Part shown: positions 45,009 to 52,947 of the stretch, piece by piece
Position numbering within the stretch: the first letter of the stretch is position 1
Layout of the letters: each line of letters starts with the position of its first letter
Source of the DNA: Streptomyces sp. XM4193
GTDB taxonomy: Bacteria; Actinomycetota; Actinomycetes; Streptomycetales; Streptomycetaceae
DNA: 64,000 bases
Assembly (NCBI RefSeq): GCF_023072595.1
Contig: NZ_JALLGK010000005.1
Location: 62,001 to 126,000 of the forward strand
Direction of reading: 5' to 3'
Notes under the pieces: model-generated
Databases searched by the model: none
What the model was told of the DNA's origin: nothing
What the model saw: only the letters and a program-made list of their open reading frames with translations
Translations under genes and position numbers: made by a program

Positions 45009-45463
45009 GCGCCCCCTCGTTCGCGCCTGAGTTCGGTTGCCGGTGCCGGACGCGGTGTCGGTGTCGATGTCGGATCCGGTGTCGGTGCTTGGCCGGTGTC
45101 GGTGCCGGTGTCGGGTCCGGCGCCAACTCGGCCCGGTGGTCCGCCGGTTGACGGGAGCGGACCGTGGGCCCGTCGGGTGGCCGTGGTGTTCGTACGCCGA
45201 CGGGCGCGGGCCGGGAGCCCGTGCGTTCGAGGGGTGCGGTGTCGTGAAGTGTCCGTGTTGCAGCGGCAGTTCGAGGAGCGGCGGCGGAACTCGGGCCGGA
45301 CGAAGGGGGGTACGCGCGTACGGGCGCCCAAGTCCGTTCACAGACCGCGGAGTTCCGCGGAGTTCCGGACGCCGGACGCCTCGGCGAGCACGCATCGCCG
45401 AGCGCTGCGGCGCCGGGAAGGGCGGTGCGCTCCGAAACCCGCGGTGTCGGGGCACGGAGGCGC
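45009..45463. other. Intergenic low-complexity region between convergent genes
   Basis: 455 bp with no supported gene. The left part (45041-45125) is imperfect hexamer repeat of GGTGTC/GGTGCC type; no clear terminator hairpin was found. Confidence 0.5.
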
Positions 45464-46066
45464 TCACGGTCCGAAGGGCCGTACCGGTCCCACCTCGACG
45501 CCGAGCAGCCGCCAGGCCGCGAGCGCGCGTCGTTGCCGCTCCTCCCGGGTCGGGCCGACGACGGTTGCCGAGACCATCGCGACCGCCAGCTCCAGATCGG
45601 CCGCGTCCAGCCGGTGTCCGGGCGGCAGATGTGCGCCGAGGCTGCGCTGCACCCGGCCGGAGAGCAGCGAGGAGTACGCCCGCAGCTCGGGGCCCTCGGC
45701 CCGGCCGGTGTGCAGCAGCCCGATGAAGGCGGCGGACTCGGCGAGGTGCCAGGTCACGACGCCGAGCAGGCCGGGGAGCGTCGCGTCCTCGGCCTCGGAC
45801 GCCTGCTCGATCTGGCGCACGTTCTCCTCCAGCACCGCGCCGACCAGCGCCGTCCGGTCGGGGAAGTGCCGGTAGAGCACGCCCTGGCCCACCCCTGCCC
45901 GGCGGGCGACGGCGGACAGCGGTGCCTGGAGGCCGTGCTCGCCGAAGAGCTCCCGGGCGGCGGCGACCAGCGCGGCCCTGTTGCGGGCCGCGGCTTTCGG
46001 TCCCGGATTCGCGGGTCGCCGCACCGCAGGCCCGGCGTGCTCGGCGTGCTCGGTGTGGTCGGTCAC
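45464..46066 (-). CDS. TetR-family transcriptional regulator
   Basis: A 200-residue regulator. The helix-turn-helix reads RAALVAAARELFGEHGLQAP then LSAVARRAGVGQGVLYRHFPDRTAL, with the rest a helical ligand domain. A His/Glu-rich start (TDHTEHAEHAG) precedes it; the start is GTG 46066. It converges with the SMP-30-like gene and is the nearest regulator to the BVMO divergent promoter with its perfect palindrome. The inducing ligand is unknown. Confidence 0.92.
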   Translation of the reverse strand: MTDHTEHAEHAGPAVRRPANPGPKAAARNRAALVAAARELFGEHGLQAPLSAVARRAGVGQGVLYRHFPDRTALVGAVLEENVRQIEQASEAEDATLPGLLGVVTWHLAESAAFIGLLHTGRAEGPELRAYSSLLSGRVQRSLGAHLPPGHRLDAADLELAVAMVSATVVGPTREERQRRALAAWRLLGVEVGPVRPFGP

Positions 46067-46209
46067 CGGGGCAGGTTACCGCCGGTCCCGTTTCGCCTCG
46101 TGCCGGTCCCGCTCGCCGGCGCCGGACGACGGGCCGCGAGCGCACGGGCCGGACGCCTCACACCGGTTTCGTCGCGGCCCCGGAGGTCAACCCGGTCCTC
46201 GGACCGGCA

Positions 46210-46256
46210 GTACGAGCCGATCCGCCGCGACCGGACCCCCGCGGATCGGCTCGTAC
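46210..46256. promoter_or_regulatory. Perfect 16-bp inverted repeat between divergent genes
   Basis: GTACGAGCCGATCCGC (46210-46225) is mirrored at 46241-46256 with a 15-nt loop. It looks like a terminator hairpin but stands upstream of both flanking genes (tetR start 46066, DUF2795-type start 46308). It may be an operator or a 5'-UTR structure of the rightward transcript, or a terminator for an unseen transcript. Confidence 0.6.
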
Positions 46257-46307
46257 GGGCCGGACGGCCGCCGCGTCCCGCCGGGGCGCCGACTCAGGGA
46301 GCAACCC

Positions 46308-46703
46308 GTGCAGCGACAGAGTGACAAACACAGCGCCCTACGCGACGACGAGCTCAAGCAGGAGGTGGAGGGGCGCATGCGCTCGGGCCATCCGACCCGT
46401 GCCGACGAGGCGCTCGACGCCGAGCCCCCGGCCGACGACGACCCCGTACTCGCCGAGGACCCCGTGCACGGCGCCGGTTCCGACCGGATCTCCACCGACC
46501 CCGGCACGGATCTGAGGCTCGAACTCGCCCGGCACCTGCCACCGGACGGATTCCCCGCGGAGCAGTCCGAGTTGGTGGACCGGCTGCGGGGCGCGGAGGC
46601 CCCCGAGCGGCTGCTCGCCAGGGCGCGGGAACTGCCGGAGGGGCGGAGTTACACCGACGTCCAGGACGTCGTCACCACGCTGGAGCGACAGTGGGACGGC
46701 TGA
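46308..46703 (+). CDS. DUF2795-type small protein
   Basis: A 131-residue soluble acidic protein. N-terminal half is polar and probably disordered (DDELKQEVEGRMRSGHPTRA). The C-terminal half (LRLELARHLPPDGFPAEQSE, RARELPEGRSYTDVQDVVTTLE) matches the DUF2795 helix pattern. GTG 46308 has AGGGAGC 6 bases upstream. It overlaps the next small gene by 13 bp, suggesting a coupled operon of three small genes. Function unknown. Confidence 0.75.
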   Translation: MQRQSDKHSALRDDELKQEVEGRMRSGHPTRADEALDAEPPADDDPVLAEDPVHGAGSDRISTDPGTDLRLELARHLPPDGFPAEQSELVDRLRGAEAPERLLARARELPEGRSYTDVQDVVTTLERQWDG

Positions 46704-46822
46704 TCCGCATGCTGGTCCGTCTCGTCCTCCACGGTCTGCGCAGGCGCGGCCGGGGGAGTGCCGGCGGACCGGCGGGCGGTGCGGGTGCGGGCCGTGCGGG
46801 CGCGAAGGGAGCAGGGAGATGA
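46691..46822 (+). CDS. 43-residue basic peptide gene, translationally coupled
   Basis: A short open frame not obvious by length alone. It begins with GTG 46691, with GGAG 5 bases upstream, inside the 3' end of the DUF2795-type gene, and ends with TGA at 46820-46822 overlapping the next ATG by 4 bp. The peptide begins VGRLIRMLVRLVLHGLRRRG, a strongly amphipathic, Arg-rich helix, followed by a Gly/Ala/Arg tail. Precise overlap with both neighbours and a ribosome site argue for real translation. A membrane-associated small basic protein is plausible; no family is recognised. Confidence 0.55.
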   Translation: MGRLIRMLVRLVLHGLRRRGRGSAGGPAGGAGAGRAGAKGAGR

Positions 46823-47169
46823 ACGACTCCGAACGGATGCCGCTGGGTGCCTGGGACCAGCAGCCGCTGGGCAGCATGGAACACCGCATCCGCAGCATGG
46901 ACGCGAAGCAGCTGCGCACCCTCCAGGACCACGAGAGGACGCACGCGGCCCGTCCGGCGGTGTTGCGCCTGCTGGAGGAGCGCCAGTCGCAACTGGCGCA
47001 CGGCGCCAAGCCGAGCCCCGGCGGGGAGGGCCCGCCCAGCGACAGCCCCGAACGACGCCGTGCCGGTTCGCCGGTGACGCCCTCCACCCAGGCTCCGCCG
47101 CGTCACGCGCCCCCGCACGGCACCCCCGACCAGCCCGGCCGGGGCGACCGGATGGGCCCCGGCGCGTAG
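46819..47169 (+). CDS. Small hypothetical protein of stress-type cluster
   Basis: A 116-residue soluble protein. The N-terminal half is helical (MEHRIRSMDAKQLRTLQDHE, ARPAVLRLLEERQSQL); the rest is Pro/Gly-rich and disordered. GGGAGCAGGGAG directly precedes ATG 46819. It closes the three-gene group. I recognise the helical motif as common in Streptomyces small proteins but know no function. Confidence 0.66.
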   Translation: MNDSERMPLGAWDQQPLGSMEHRIRSMDAKQLRTLQDHERTHAARPAVLRLLEERQSQLAHGAKPSPGGEGPPSDSPERRRAGSPVTPSTQAPPRHAPPHGTPDQPGRGDRMGPGA

Positions 47170-47234
47170 CACGCACCTGAGACGCGTCGGTGGGGCCGCG
47201 CCGGTCGGCGGTGGCAGCGGTGGCAGCGGTCGGG

Positions 47235-47816
47235 TCAGGCAGTGCTCCGAGCGTCCCGGGAAGCCTGTCGGCGACGCTGCCGCCAGCGGGTGAGCGGGCC
47301 CACGACGCTCCGGCCCGCCCGCCGTCGCCACTCGTGCCCGGGCGCGCGACGGACAGTCCCGTCCGGTCCCAGCCGCCAACGGGGCCCGGACGGGTGATCC
47401 GCCCACTCAAGCCACATCGAGAACTCGAAGACGCCCTCGTCGTTCGGCATCAGCAGCGGCGGGGCGCAGCAGGAGGCGTGCCCGACGCGTCGCTCTCCCC
47501 AGTCATCCACCGAAGTTTCGCCGGGGCCCAGCGGGTGCCGGAGGTACTTCTCGTTGAAGCAGCCTTTGGCGAGGCGGCGCTCGTCGAGGCGGGCCTCCAG
47601 GCGCAGACGGACGTCGAAGAGCGGGGCGTTCGACCAGTTCCCGACGGTGCTGGTGCCGAGTGTGGCGTGTGGCCCGTCCGGGCAGGTGTGGTGGGGGATG
47701 ACGCGCGGCGCGGTGAGGACCACGCGGCTGCGCTGTAGCCGGGCGTCCCACCATCGGAAGGCTCCTGTGCTCGCCGGGGACACGAAGGCCCTCGCGGCCG
47801 AAACCGGTTCGATCAT
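47235..47816 (-). CDS. Hypothetical soluble protein, possibly a truncated membrane-protein domain
   Basis: A 193-residue protein. It has a beta-rich middle (RVVLTAPRVIP, LGTSTVGNWSNAPLFDVRLR) and a C-terminal GPRWRLGPDGTVRR element that I recall from actinobacterial proteins with two N-terminal transmembrane helices. No such helices are present here, so the gene may be a truncated relative. Two adjacent Cys (HASCCAPP) are notable. The final 30 residues are Arg-rich. ATG 47816 is the only sensible start. Function unknown. Confidence 0.5.
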   Translation of the reverse strand: MIEPVSAARAFVSPASTGAFRWWDARLQRSRVVLTAPRVIPHHTCPDGPHATLGTSTVGNWSNAPLFDVRLRLEARLDERRLAKGCFNEKYLRHPLGPGETSVDDWGERRVGHASCCAPPLLMPNDEGVFEFSMWLEWADHPSGPRWRLGPDGTVRRAPGHEWRRRAGRSVVGPLTRWRQRRRQASRDARSTA

Positions 47817-47984
47817 GTGCCGATTCTGCGGCCGTGTGCTCTCCGGGGACGAGCTCTGGACGCCCGTGTCACCCGTACGGGGAGCGCCAACTCCCCGTAC
47901 ACCGCCGCGACTTCGAGCGAAGAGCGACCGAAGCGCGCCGGCCCGAAGTGCCTCGGCGTACGGGGAGGGCGGCGGGGGCGGCCG

Positions 47985-48872
47985 TCAGGGCAGCGGGGTG
48001 CCGCCGGTGGCGTTGACGATCTCGGCGGTGACGTAGCTCGCCTCCGACGAGGCGAGGAAGACGTACGCCGGTGCCATCTCCGCCGGTTGGGCGGCGCGGC
48101 CCAGCGGGGTCGAGGCCCCGAACTCCTCCGTCTCCGGCAGCGTCGCCGGGATCAGGGGCGTCCACACCGGGCCCGGCGCCACCGCGTTGACCCGGATTCC
48201 GCGCTCGGCGACCATCGCGGCCAGGCCCTGGGTGAAGGTGACGATCCCACCCTTGGTGGTGGCGTAGTCCAGCAGCGGCGGGCTCGGCTTGTAGCCCTGT
48301 ACGGAGGCGGTGTTGATGATCGAGCCGCCCCCGGGCAGATGCGGCAGCGCGAACTTCGACATCCAGAACAGCGCGTAGAGGTTGGTCTTCATCACCCGGT
48401 CGAACTGCTCGGTGGTGATGTCCTCCAGCCCGCCCGGCTGTGCCATCTGGTACGCGGCGTTGTTCACCAGGAGGTCGAGTCCGCCCAGCTTCTCGACGGT
48501 GCGGTCCACCACCTCGCGGCAGACCTGCTCCTCCCTGAGATCCGCGGTGAGCACCAGCGCGGTGCGGCCGGCTGCGCGCACCAACTCGGCTGCCTCCTGT
48601 CCCTCTTCCTCCTCCTCCGGCAGGCAGGTCAGCGCCACATCGGCGCCCTCGCGGGCGAAGGCGAGCGCGACGGCGCGGCCGATACCGGAGTCCCCGCCGG
48701 TGACCAGGGCCCTGCGATCGAGCAGCCGGTCACTGCCGCGGTAGCTGTGCTCCCCGTGGTCGGGACGGGGCGAGAGGTTCCCGGTGTGCCCGGGGTACGG
48801 CTCGGACTGGTCCGGGAACGGCGGGCGCGGGTGCAGGGTGGTCGGGTCGTTCGGTGCGTTGTCGTCCGACAT
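47985..48872 (-). CDS. SDR-family oxidoreductase (general-stress YghA type)
   Basis: A 295-residue short-chain dehydrogenase. A Pro-rich leader (about 1-50) is typical of the YghA/general-stress-protein-39 group. The cofactor site is ALVTGGDSGIGRAVALAFA, the NNAA motif is LLVNNAAYQ, and catalytic Ser and Tyr-x3-Lys appear in INTASVQGY and DYATTKGG. AGGAGAGAG directly precedes ATG 48872. Substrate unknown; genes of this group are often under general stress control, and a stress-type sigma factor gene lies upstream on the same strand. Confidence 0.92.
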   Translation of the reverse strand: MSDDNAPNDPTTLHPRPPFPDQSEPYPGHTGNLSPRPDHGEHSYRGSDRLLDRRALVTGGDSGIGRAVALAFAREGADVALTCLPEEEEEGQEAAELVRAAGRTALVLTADLREEQVCREVVDRTVEKLGGLDLLVNNAAYQMAQPGGLEDITTEQFDRVMKTNLYALFWMSKFALPHLPGGGSIINTASVQGYKPSPPLLDYATTKGGIVTFTQGLAAMVAERGIRVNAVAPGPVWTPLIPATLPETEEFGASTPLGRAAQPAEMAPAYVFLASSEASYVTAEIVNATGGTPLP

Positions 48873-49221
48873 CTCTCTCCTCCTGGCGAACGGGCCTCGT
48901 GCTGGGGCGAATCGGCGGAGACGCGGTCTGTCGCGGCAGCTCCCGGGCCGGCCGATCCGCGCGTTCTGCGGCGCGGTGGTCCGCCGCCCGGTCCGACTTC
49001 CCGGCTGCTCAACTGCCGACCGCCCGGCGTGCTTTGCGGTCGGGCGGGCAGGTGCACCAGCGGGCGACGGTTGCCCGGCGGCTCGCCTGCCCCACCGGTC
49101 GGACCCGCCGGCCGGTCGGCTGAACTCGCCTGCCCCGCTGGTCGGTTCGACCGGTCCGCCGCGTGTCCGTCGATGCGTACGGCTCTCGGCGTGCGCGGGG
49201 TACGGGCAGCTGCACGGTGGA
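48873..49221. other. Intergenic region between sigma factor and SDR genes
   Basis: 349 bp with no supported gene and no clear terminator after the sigma gene. It must contain the SDR promoter. Arg/Pro-rich frames continue from the sigma-factor tail side but are not supported. Confidence 0.4.
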
Positions 49222-50991
49222 TCAGGGAGCTGCGGTGCGCCGCGGAAGCGTACGGGCCTGCCGGGAGCGTCGTGTCGTGCGTCGTCCCGGCGGCCGGGCT
49301 TCGGGCGGTCCGGCGTCGTACGGCGGACTGCCGGACGTGGAGACGGGCGGCCGGGTGCGCCCGTGGGTGCGCAGATACGCGCCGATGCGTCGGCTGAGCA
49401 CCAGCGCCGCGGCCTCGCGTACGGCGACCGGTCTGCTGTCGGAGCCGGGGCCGACGTTCGTACGGCGACGGAGGCGGTACGGCTGGAGTGCGACCGGTGG
49501 CGGCCGCAGGCGTTGCGCCGACCCGGTCGGGCAGCCGCCGCGTTCGGGTGCCGAGTCCGCCGCGCCGCTTCCCGGCGGTGCGAACGTTCCGTCGGCACCG
49601 CTCTGTCCCGCTGTGCCGCGCCCGGCCGGGCGCGGTCCCTCGACCGCCCGCGCGGCACGTGGTGCGCGGCGTCGGAACTCCGCGGCCGCGTAACCGAGTT
49701 GCCCCGGTGGCGTCGGCTTCCGGCGTACCGCCGGCGGCAGTTGGCCTCCGCGCTGCGTACGGGCACCGGCGCGCACACCGGCCTCGGCGGCGTTTGCCGA
49801 CTGTGGTGGCGTGCGGCGGTCGAAGCGGCAACTCGGCTTGTCCCGCGGTGAGTTGACGGCCCCACGAGCGCCGACAGTGCGAGCGCCGGCAGTGTCCGTG
49901 CCGGCGTCCGCGTACACGCGAGCAGCGGAGCCTTGCGCGCCGGCCCGTTCGCTGGACCGCGCGTCGGCTCGTGCGTCGCCCCCGCGAGCGCCGGCTGCCC
50001 CGGCCGGGACCGCCGATGATTCCGCCGACGCCGGCCCGGTCGACGCGGAACCGGTCGACGCGGCAACGTTCGCCACGGGCCTGGCCGCCACGGGCCGTGC
50101 CTTGCGCGGCGCCGAAGTGGGCCCGGTGCCGGCGGGTTCGGTGGCGGAGTCGGCGGACGCGGGAGGTTCAGAGGCGGCTGGGGCCGTTTGGCCGGGTTCG
50201 GGGAGTCCGGCGTCGCGGCGCACCCGGGTGCAGATGCTGCGCAGGCTGCGGGAGATGTGCATCTGGGAGACGCCGAGTTCGCGCGCGATGTGGCTCTGTG
50301 CCATCTCGCGGTAGAAGCGGAGATAGAGGATGTGCCGTTCGCGCTCGGAGAGTCGGCGGAGCGCGGGGGTCACCGCTTCGCGTTCGACGACCAGTTCGTA
50401 GCCGGGCTCGGTGATGCTGAGGGTGTCGGCGAGCGGCCGGCGGTCGGTGTGCTCGGCGTCGGAGCCGGCGTCCAGGGAGAGCGAGCGGAAGCTCTCCATC
50501 GCCTCCAGCCCGCGTTCCACCTCGGACTGCTCGATGCCGAGATGGCGGGCGATCCGTTCGGGGGTCGGTGTGCCCGACCGCGGATCGGCCTCCAGTTGTC
50601 GGACGGCGGTGCGCACGGTGTTGCGCAACTCCTGGACGCGGCGCGGCACATGGAGATCCCAGGCGTGGTCGCGGAAGTGGCGTTTGATCTCGCCGGTGAT
50701 GACGGGCACGGCGTAGCTCTCGAAGGCGTTGCCGAGGCCGGGGTCGAAGCGCTGGACTGCCTTGATGAGGCCGAGCGAGGCGACCTGCTCCAGGTCTTCG
50801 AGGTCCTCACCGCGTTCGCGGTAGCGGTGGGCGAGCCGTTTGGCCATGGGCAGCCACGCGCGGATGACGCGGTCCTCGGCGCGGGCGCGTTCCGCGCCCT
50901 GGGGGAGGACGGCCAGCAGGTCGAGGTCGGCCTCGGTGTCGGGCCGGTCGGGGTGTGGCCTGCGTGCGGTCTGGGTGCGCTGTGCGTTCAC
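49222..50991 (-). CDS. SigB/SigF-type RNA polymerase sigma factor with a long C-terminal extension
   Basis: A 589-residue protein. Residues 1-264 are a complete group-3 sigma factor of the stress/sporulation B/F/G type: region 2 with YRERGEDLEDLEQVASLGLI and RFDPGLGNAFESYAVPVITG, region 3 with TPTPERIARHLGIEQ, and region 4 with LSERERHILYLRFYREMAQS and HIARELGVSQMHISRSL. Then follow about 325 residues rich first in Ala/Ser/Pro/Gly and later in Arg/Pro, absent from usual homologues of 260-300 residues. The tail frame is open without interruption. GTG 50991 begins the protein with a weak ribosome site. No anti-sigma factor gene is adjacent. Confidence 0.88.
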   Translation of the reverse strand: MNAQRTQTARRPHPDRPDTEADLDLLAVLPQGAERARAEDRVIRAWLPMAKRLAHRYRERGEDLEDLEQVASLGLIKAVQRFDPGLGNAFESYAVPVITGEIKRHFRDHAWDLHVPRRVQELRNTVRTAVRQLEADPRSGTPTPERIARHLGIEQSEVERGLEAMESFRSLSLDAGSDAEHTDRRPLADTLSITEPGYELVVEREAVTPALRRLSERERHILYLRFYREMAQSHIARELGVSQMHISRSLRSICTRVRRDAGLPEPGQTAPAASEPPASADSATEPAGTGPTSAPRKARPVAARPVANVAASTGSASTGPASAESSAVPAGAAGARGGDARADARSSERAGAQGSAARVYADAGTDTAGARTVGARGAVNSPRDKPSCRFDRRTPPQSANAAEAGVRAGARTQRGGQLPPAVRRKPTPPGQLGYAAAEFRRRAPRAARAVEGPRPAGRGTAGQSGADGTFAPPGSGAADSAPERGGCPTGSAQRLRPPPVALQPYRLRRRTNVGPGSDSRPVAVREAAALVLSRRIGAYLRTHGRTRPPVSTSGSPPYDAGPPEARPPGRRTTRRSRQARTLPRRTAAP

Positions 50992-51395
50992 AGTTGATCA
51001 CTCACCAAGGGTGTCCGAGGTCGGTCGGGCGGCGCCGTGTCGGTTGTCCCGCGAAACGTGCGGTTTCGCGTTCTGTGGCGACTGGCGCTCCTCTCGCTCG
51101 GGTGCTCCGAGGGTTGCGGTCCCGGTGCGGGTCGGTGGCCGCCCGGTTCGGGAGGGCCGACCCACATGGTTCGCGTTGCCGGGTGCGCCCGGCGGAAACC
51201 CGCTGCGGGCCCCTGTCCCGGGCGCCCGTTCCCCGTGCCTACCGCTGCGACGAACCGGAATCGGATACGTATCGCCTGCCGCGGGTTCCCGCACCGGGCA
51301 CGGCCCGGAACCGGAATTCGTTCTCCGACCAGCGTCCCCGCTATCGTCGCGATCCGCGAGGCGTACGGGAGACAGGGCGGGAAACAGGAGGTCAG
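50992..51395. promoter_or_regulatory. Divergent region, sigma factor / FUSC-type gene
   Basis: 404 bp without supported gene. Promoters of both genes must lie here. The part near 51240-51370 (ACGAACCGGAATCGGATACG, ATCGTCGCGATCCGCGAGG) is slightly less GC-rich. No strong hairpin. Confidence 0.4.
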
Positions 51396-52769
51396 ATGCC
51401 GTCGGACGGCACTTCGGGCAGCTCGGGAGACCGCGAGCCGCGCAAGCACGAGCCGCACAGGCACGAGCCGCGCGACTGCGAGCCGCGCCACCACGAGCCG
51501 CGCGACCACGAGCCGCGCGACCACGAGCCGCGCGACCACGAGCTGCGCGACCACGAGCCGCGCGGGCACCAGCACGAGCCGAGCGACCTTCGGCCGAACC
51601 GCCGGGAACGCGGCGAATCCGCGCCCGGCGTGGTGCGCACCGCCTGGTGGACGGTGCGCCAGGACGTGGGCCTGGCGTGGGCCGCGGCCGTACGGGCGGT
51701 GCGCCGGCCCGGCCGGGAACGCGATCTGGCGGCGCAGTCCCTCAAGAGCGCCCTCGCCGCGCTGATCGCCTGGGTGCTCGCCAGTTGGCTGTTCACCGAC
51801 AGCCTGAGCCTGATGGGCCCCTGGGTCGCCGTGGTCCTCGTCCAGTCGACCGTCTACCAGTCGCTGTCGCAGGGACTGCGGCAGACGGTGGCGATCGTGA
51901 TCGGTACGGTCCTGGCGACCGGCACCGCGCTCGTCCTGGGCAGCCAGGTGGCCGCGCTGCTGCTGGTGCTGCCGGCGGCGCTGCTGCTGGGGAATCTGCG
52001 GCAGTTCGGGGCGCAGGGCATCACGGTGGCGACGTCGACCATCTTCGCGCTGGTCGGCAGCCCGGTCACGCTCCAGATCAGTGCCGAGCGGGTGGGCGCG
52101 GCCGTGATCGGGGCGCTGGTCGGTATCGCGGTCAACGCGCTGGTGCGGCCCCCGCGCTATCTGCGCGATGCGCGGGCTGCGGTCAGGGACGCCACCGACA
52201 CCGTCGCCCGTACGCTCGACGAGCTGGCGGACGCGCTCGCCGAGGGGGCCGACGCGGAGCGGGCGCGCTCGCGTCGCAGGGAGGCCGACCAACTGCCCGC
52301 CCGGGTGGAGGCGGTACGGGCCGCGCTGGCGTGGGACCGGGAGAGTCTGCGGCTCAACGTCCGCAGGCGCAGCACCTCCCCGCTGCTGCCGTCCGACTAC
52401 ACCACCCACGACGTCGTGCACACGGTGGACCAACTCGCCGACACCACACGCGGGTTGACGCGGATCGTGGAGGCGAGCGCCGAGCGCTCCGTCGGCGAAC
52501 CCGCGATCCCCGACTGGCTCGCCCACGACTGCGCCCTCTGCCTGCGGGAGGCCGCCGGGGCCATCGAGACGTACGGGCACTACGTGACCGGAGCCGAGAG
52601 CGAGGTGCAGCACGAGCTGGCGGACGGGGTATACCGCGCGCGCACCGGGCTGGACCGGCTCGCCACCCGGATCGACCTCACGGCGGTACCGGACGTCGGT
52701 GCGATGGAGATCCTCGGCCCGCTCCTCGCCGACACCCGCCGACTGGTGCGCGCACTGGACACCGAATAG
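51396..52769 (+). CDS. FUSC/aromatic-acid exporter-like membrane protein with His-rich N-terminal repeat
   Basis: A 457-residue protein. Residues 17-62 are near-perfect pentapeptide repeats of HEPRD type with eleven His and one Cys. About five to six transmembrane helices follow (about 115-250), starting SLKSALAALIAWVLASWLF, like half of an aromatic-acid exporter or FUSC module. A long cytoplasmic helical domain (about 255-457) completes the usual layout. AGGAGGT is 5 bases before ATG 51396. The His repeat could bind metal, but may only reflect slippage of a 15-bp DNA repeat. Substrate unknown. Confidence 0.82.
   Translation: MPSDGTSGSSGDREPRKHEPHRHEPRDCEPRHHEPRDHEPRDHEPRDHELRDHEPRGHQHEPSDLRPNRRERGESAPGVVRTAWWTVRQDVGLAWAAAVRAVRRPGRERDLAAQSLKSALAALIAWVLASWLFTDSLSLMGPWVAVVLVQSTVYQSLSQGLRQTVAIVIGTVLATGTALVLGSQVAALLLVLPAALLLGNLRQFGAQGITVATSTIFALVGSPVTLQISAERVGAAVIGALVGIAVNALVRPPRYLRDARAAVRDATDTVARTLDELADALAEGADAERARSRRREADQLPARVEAVRAALAWDRESLRLNVRRRSTSPLLPSDYTTHDVVHTVDQLADTTRGLTRIVEASAERSVGEPAIPDWLAHDCALCLREAAGAIETYGHYVTGAESEVQHELADGVYRARTGLDRLATRIDLTAVPDVGAMEILGPLLADTRRLVRALDTE
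51444..51581 (+). repeat. 15-bp coding tandem repeat (HEPRD)n
   Basis: About eight copies of a 15-bp unit (CACGAGCCGCGCGAC type) within the N-terminus of the FUSC-type gene. Copies vary slightly but keep the frame, so the protein repeats HEPRD/HEPRG. Confidence 0.9.
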
Positions 52770-52947
52770 ACACACCGCCCGGCCCCATCGCCCGGACGCG
52801 GGCCCCACCTCCGGGACGCCGTGTCCCGCGGCAGCCCGGAGGCAGCGGTCGCAGCGCCCGTCGCACGCGCGTACGGTTCCCGCAGAGAGGCGGTACGCGT
52901 CCCCGCGACGCCGCCGCCCGACGCTCTTCCGAGGAACGGGGTGTGCC

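Noticed and set aside
51444..51581. A second CRISPR-like array
   Set aside because: The 15-bp units are contiguous, have no spacers and keep a coding frame (HEPRD).
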